Source of the DNA: Betaproteobacteria bacterium
GTDB taxonomy: Bacteria; Pseudomonadota; Gammaproteobacteria; Burkholderiales; Rhodocyclaceae
Assembly (NCBI GenBank): GCA_025997075.1
Contig: BNUC01000186.1
Coordinates: 1-5,719, forward strand
Direction: 5' to 3'
DNA: 5,719 nucleotides
Shown here: positions 5,651-5,719 of the stretch, piece after piece
How the letters are laid out: each line of letters starts with the position of its first letter
How positions within the stretch are numbered: position 1 is the stretch's first letter
Made by a program: the position numbers and the translations under genes
The notes under the pieces: generated by a model
Database searches by the model: none
Told to the model about the DNA's origin: nothing
What the model saw: only the letters and a program-made list of their open reading frames with translations

Positions 5651-5719
5651 AATCCCTTCGCCCCGCTTGCGGGGCGTGCGAGGCCAAGGTGGCCGAAGGC
5701 CGGATGAGGGGGCGGCAAT
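5651..5719. repeat. hairpin-rich dispersed-type repeat, cut by window edge
   Basis: CGCCCCGC (5659-5666) and GCGGGGCG (5669-5676) form a perfect 8-bp stem, followed by GGCC-AAGGT-GGCC (5682-5694) and GAAGGCCGGATGAGGGGG. The phrase 'CCCTTCGCCCCGC-TT-GCGGGG ... GGTGGCCGAAGGCCGGATGAGG' is, from memory, a frequent intergenic repeat in proteobacterial genomes. Its hairpin core GCTTGC flanked by CCCCG/CGGGG resembles the one at 2093-2114. Copy number cannot be checked here. Confidence 0.5.

Overview
The window looks like accessory or intergenic-rich DNA from a moderately GC-rich proteobacterium, most likely a gamma- or betaproteobacterium. The RhlE-type helicase, the NCS2 purine permease, the VapB-type antitoxin and the palindromic intergenic repeats all fit this, but the sequence does not settle the genus. 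I see no tRNA, rRNA, CRISPR array or intact transposase, and no complete undescribed defence or mobile system.

Left part (1-1818, minus strand): an NCS2-family hypoxanthine/guanine/adenine-type permease is followed, in the same direction, by a 121-bp palindromic repeat that starts 3 bp after its stop codon. After that comes a VapB-type antitoxin whose last codons run off the left edge. Its VapC toxin partner would be expected just outside the window.

Middle part (1819-3318): a 561-bp spacer without a convincing gene holds several hairpins and a dispersed-type repeat with a 48-bp period. The plus-strand gene that follows encodes an unusual membrane protein: an N-terminal zinc ribbon, one transmembrane helix, a 6 x 7-residue Ser/Ala-rich repeat linker and three Sel1-like repeats.

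Right part (3319-5719): a DEAD-box RNA helicase (rhlE) sits behind a long, pyrimidine-rich leader and carries a basic, low-complexity C-terminal tail. Next is a 77-residue antitoxin-like protein with a good ribosome binding site but no toxin gene after it. Eight bases after its stop codon lies an approximately 82-bp fragment of an NCS2 permease gene, nearly identical to an internal part of the intact permease 4 kb away. All three differences in the 71-bp core are synonymous third-codon-position changes, so the fragment looks like the relic of a diverged permease copy rather than a fresh duplication. The window ends in hairpin-rich repeat DNA.

The genes do not form one pathway. The common theme is local rearrangement: repeats at every intergenic boundary, two toxin-antitoxin loci without a visible toxin, and a stranded permease fragment.
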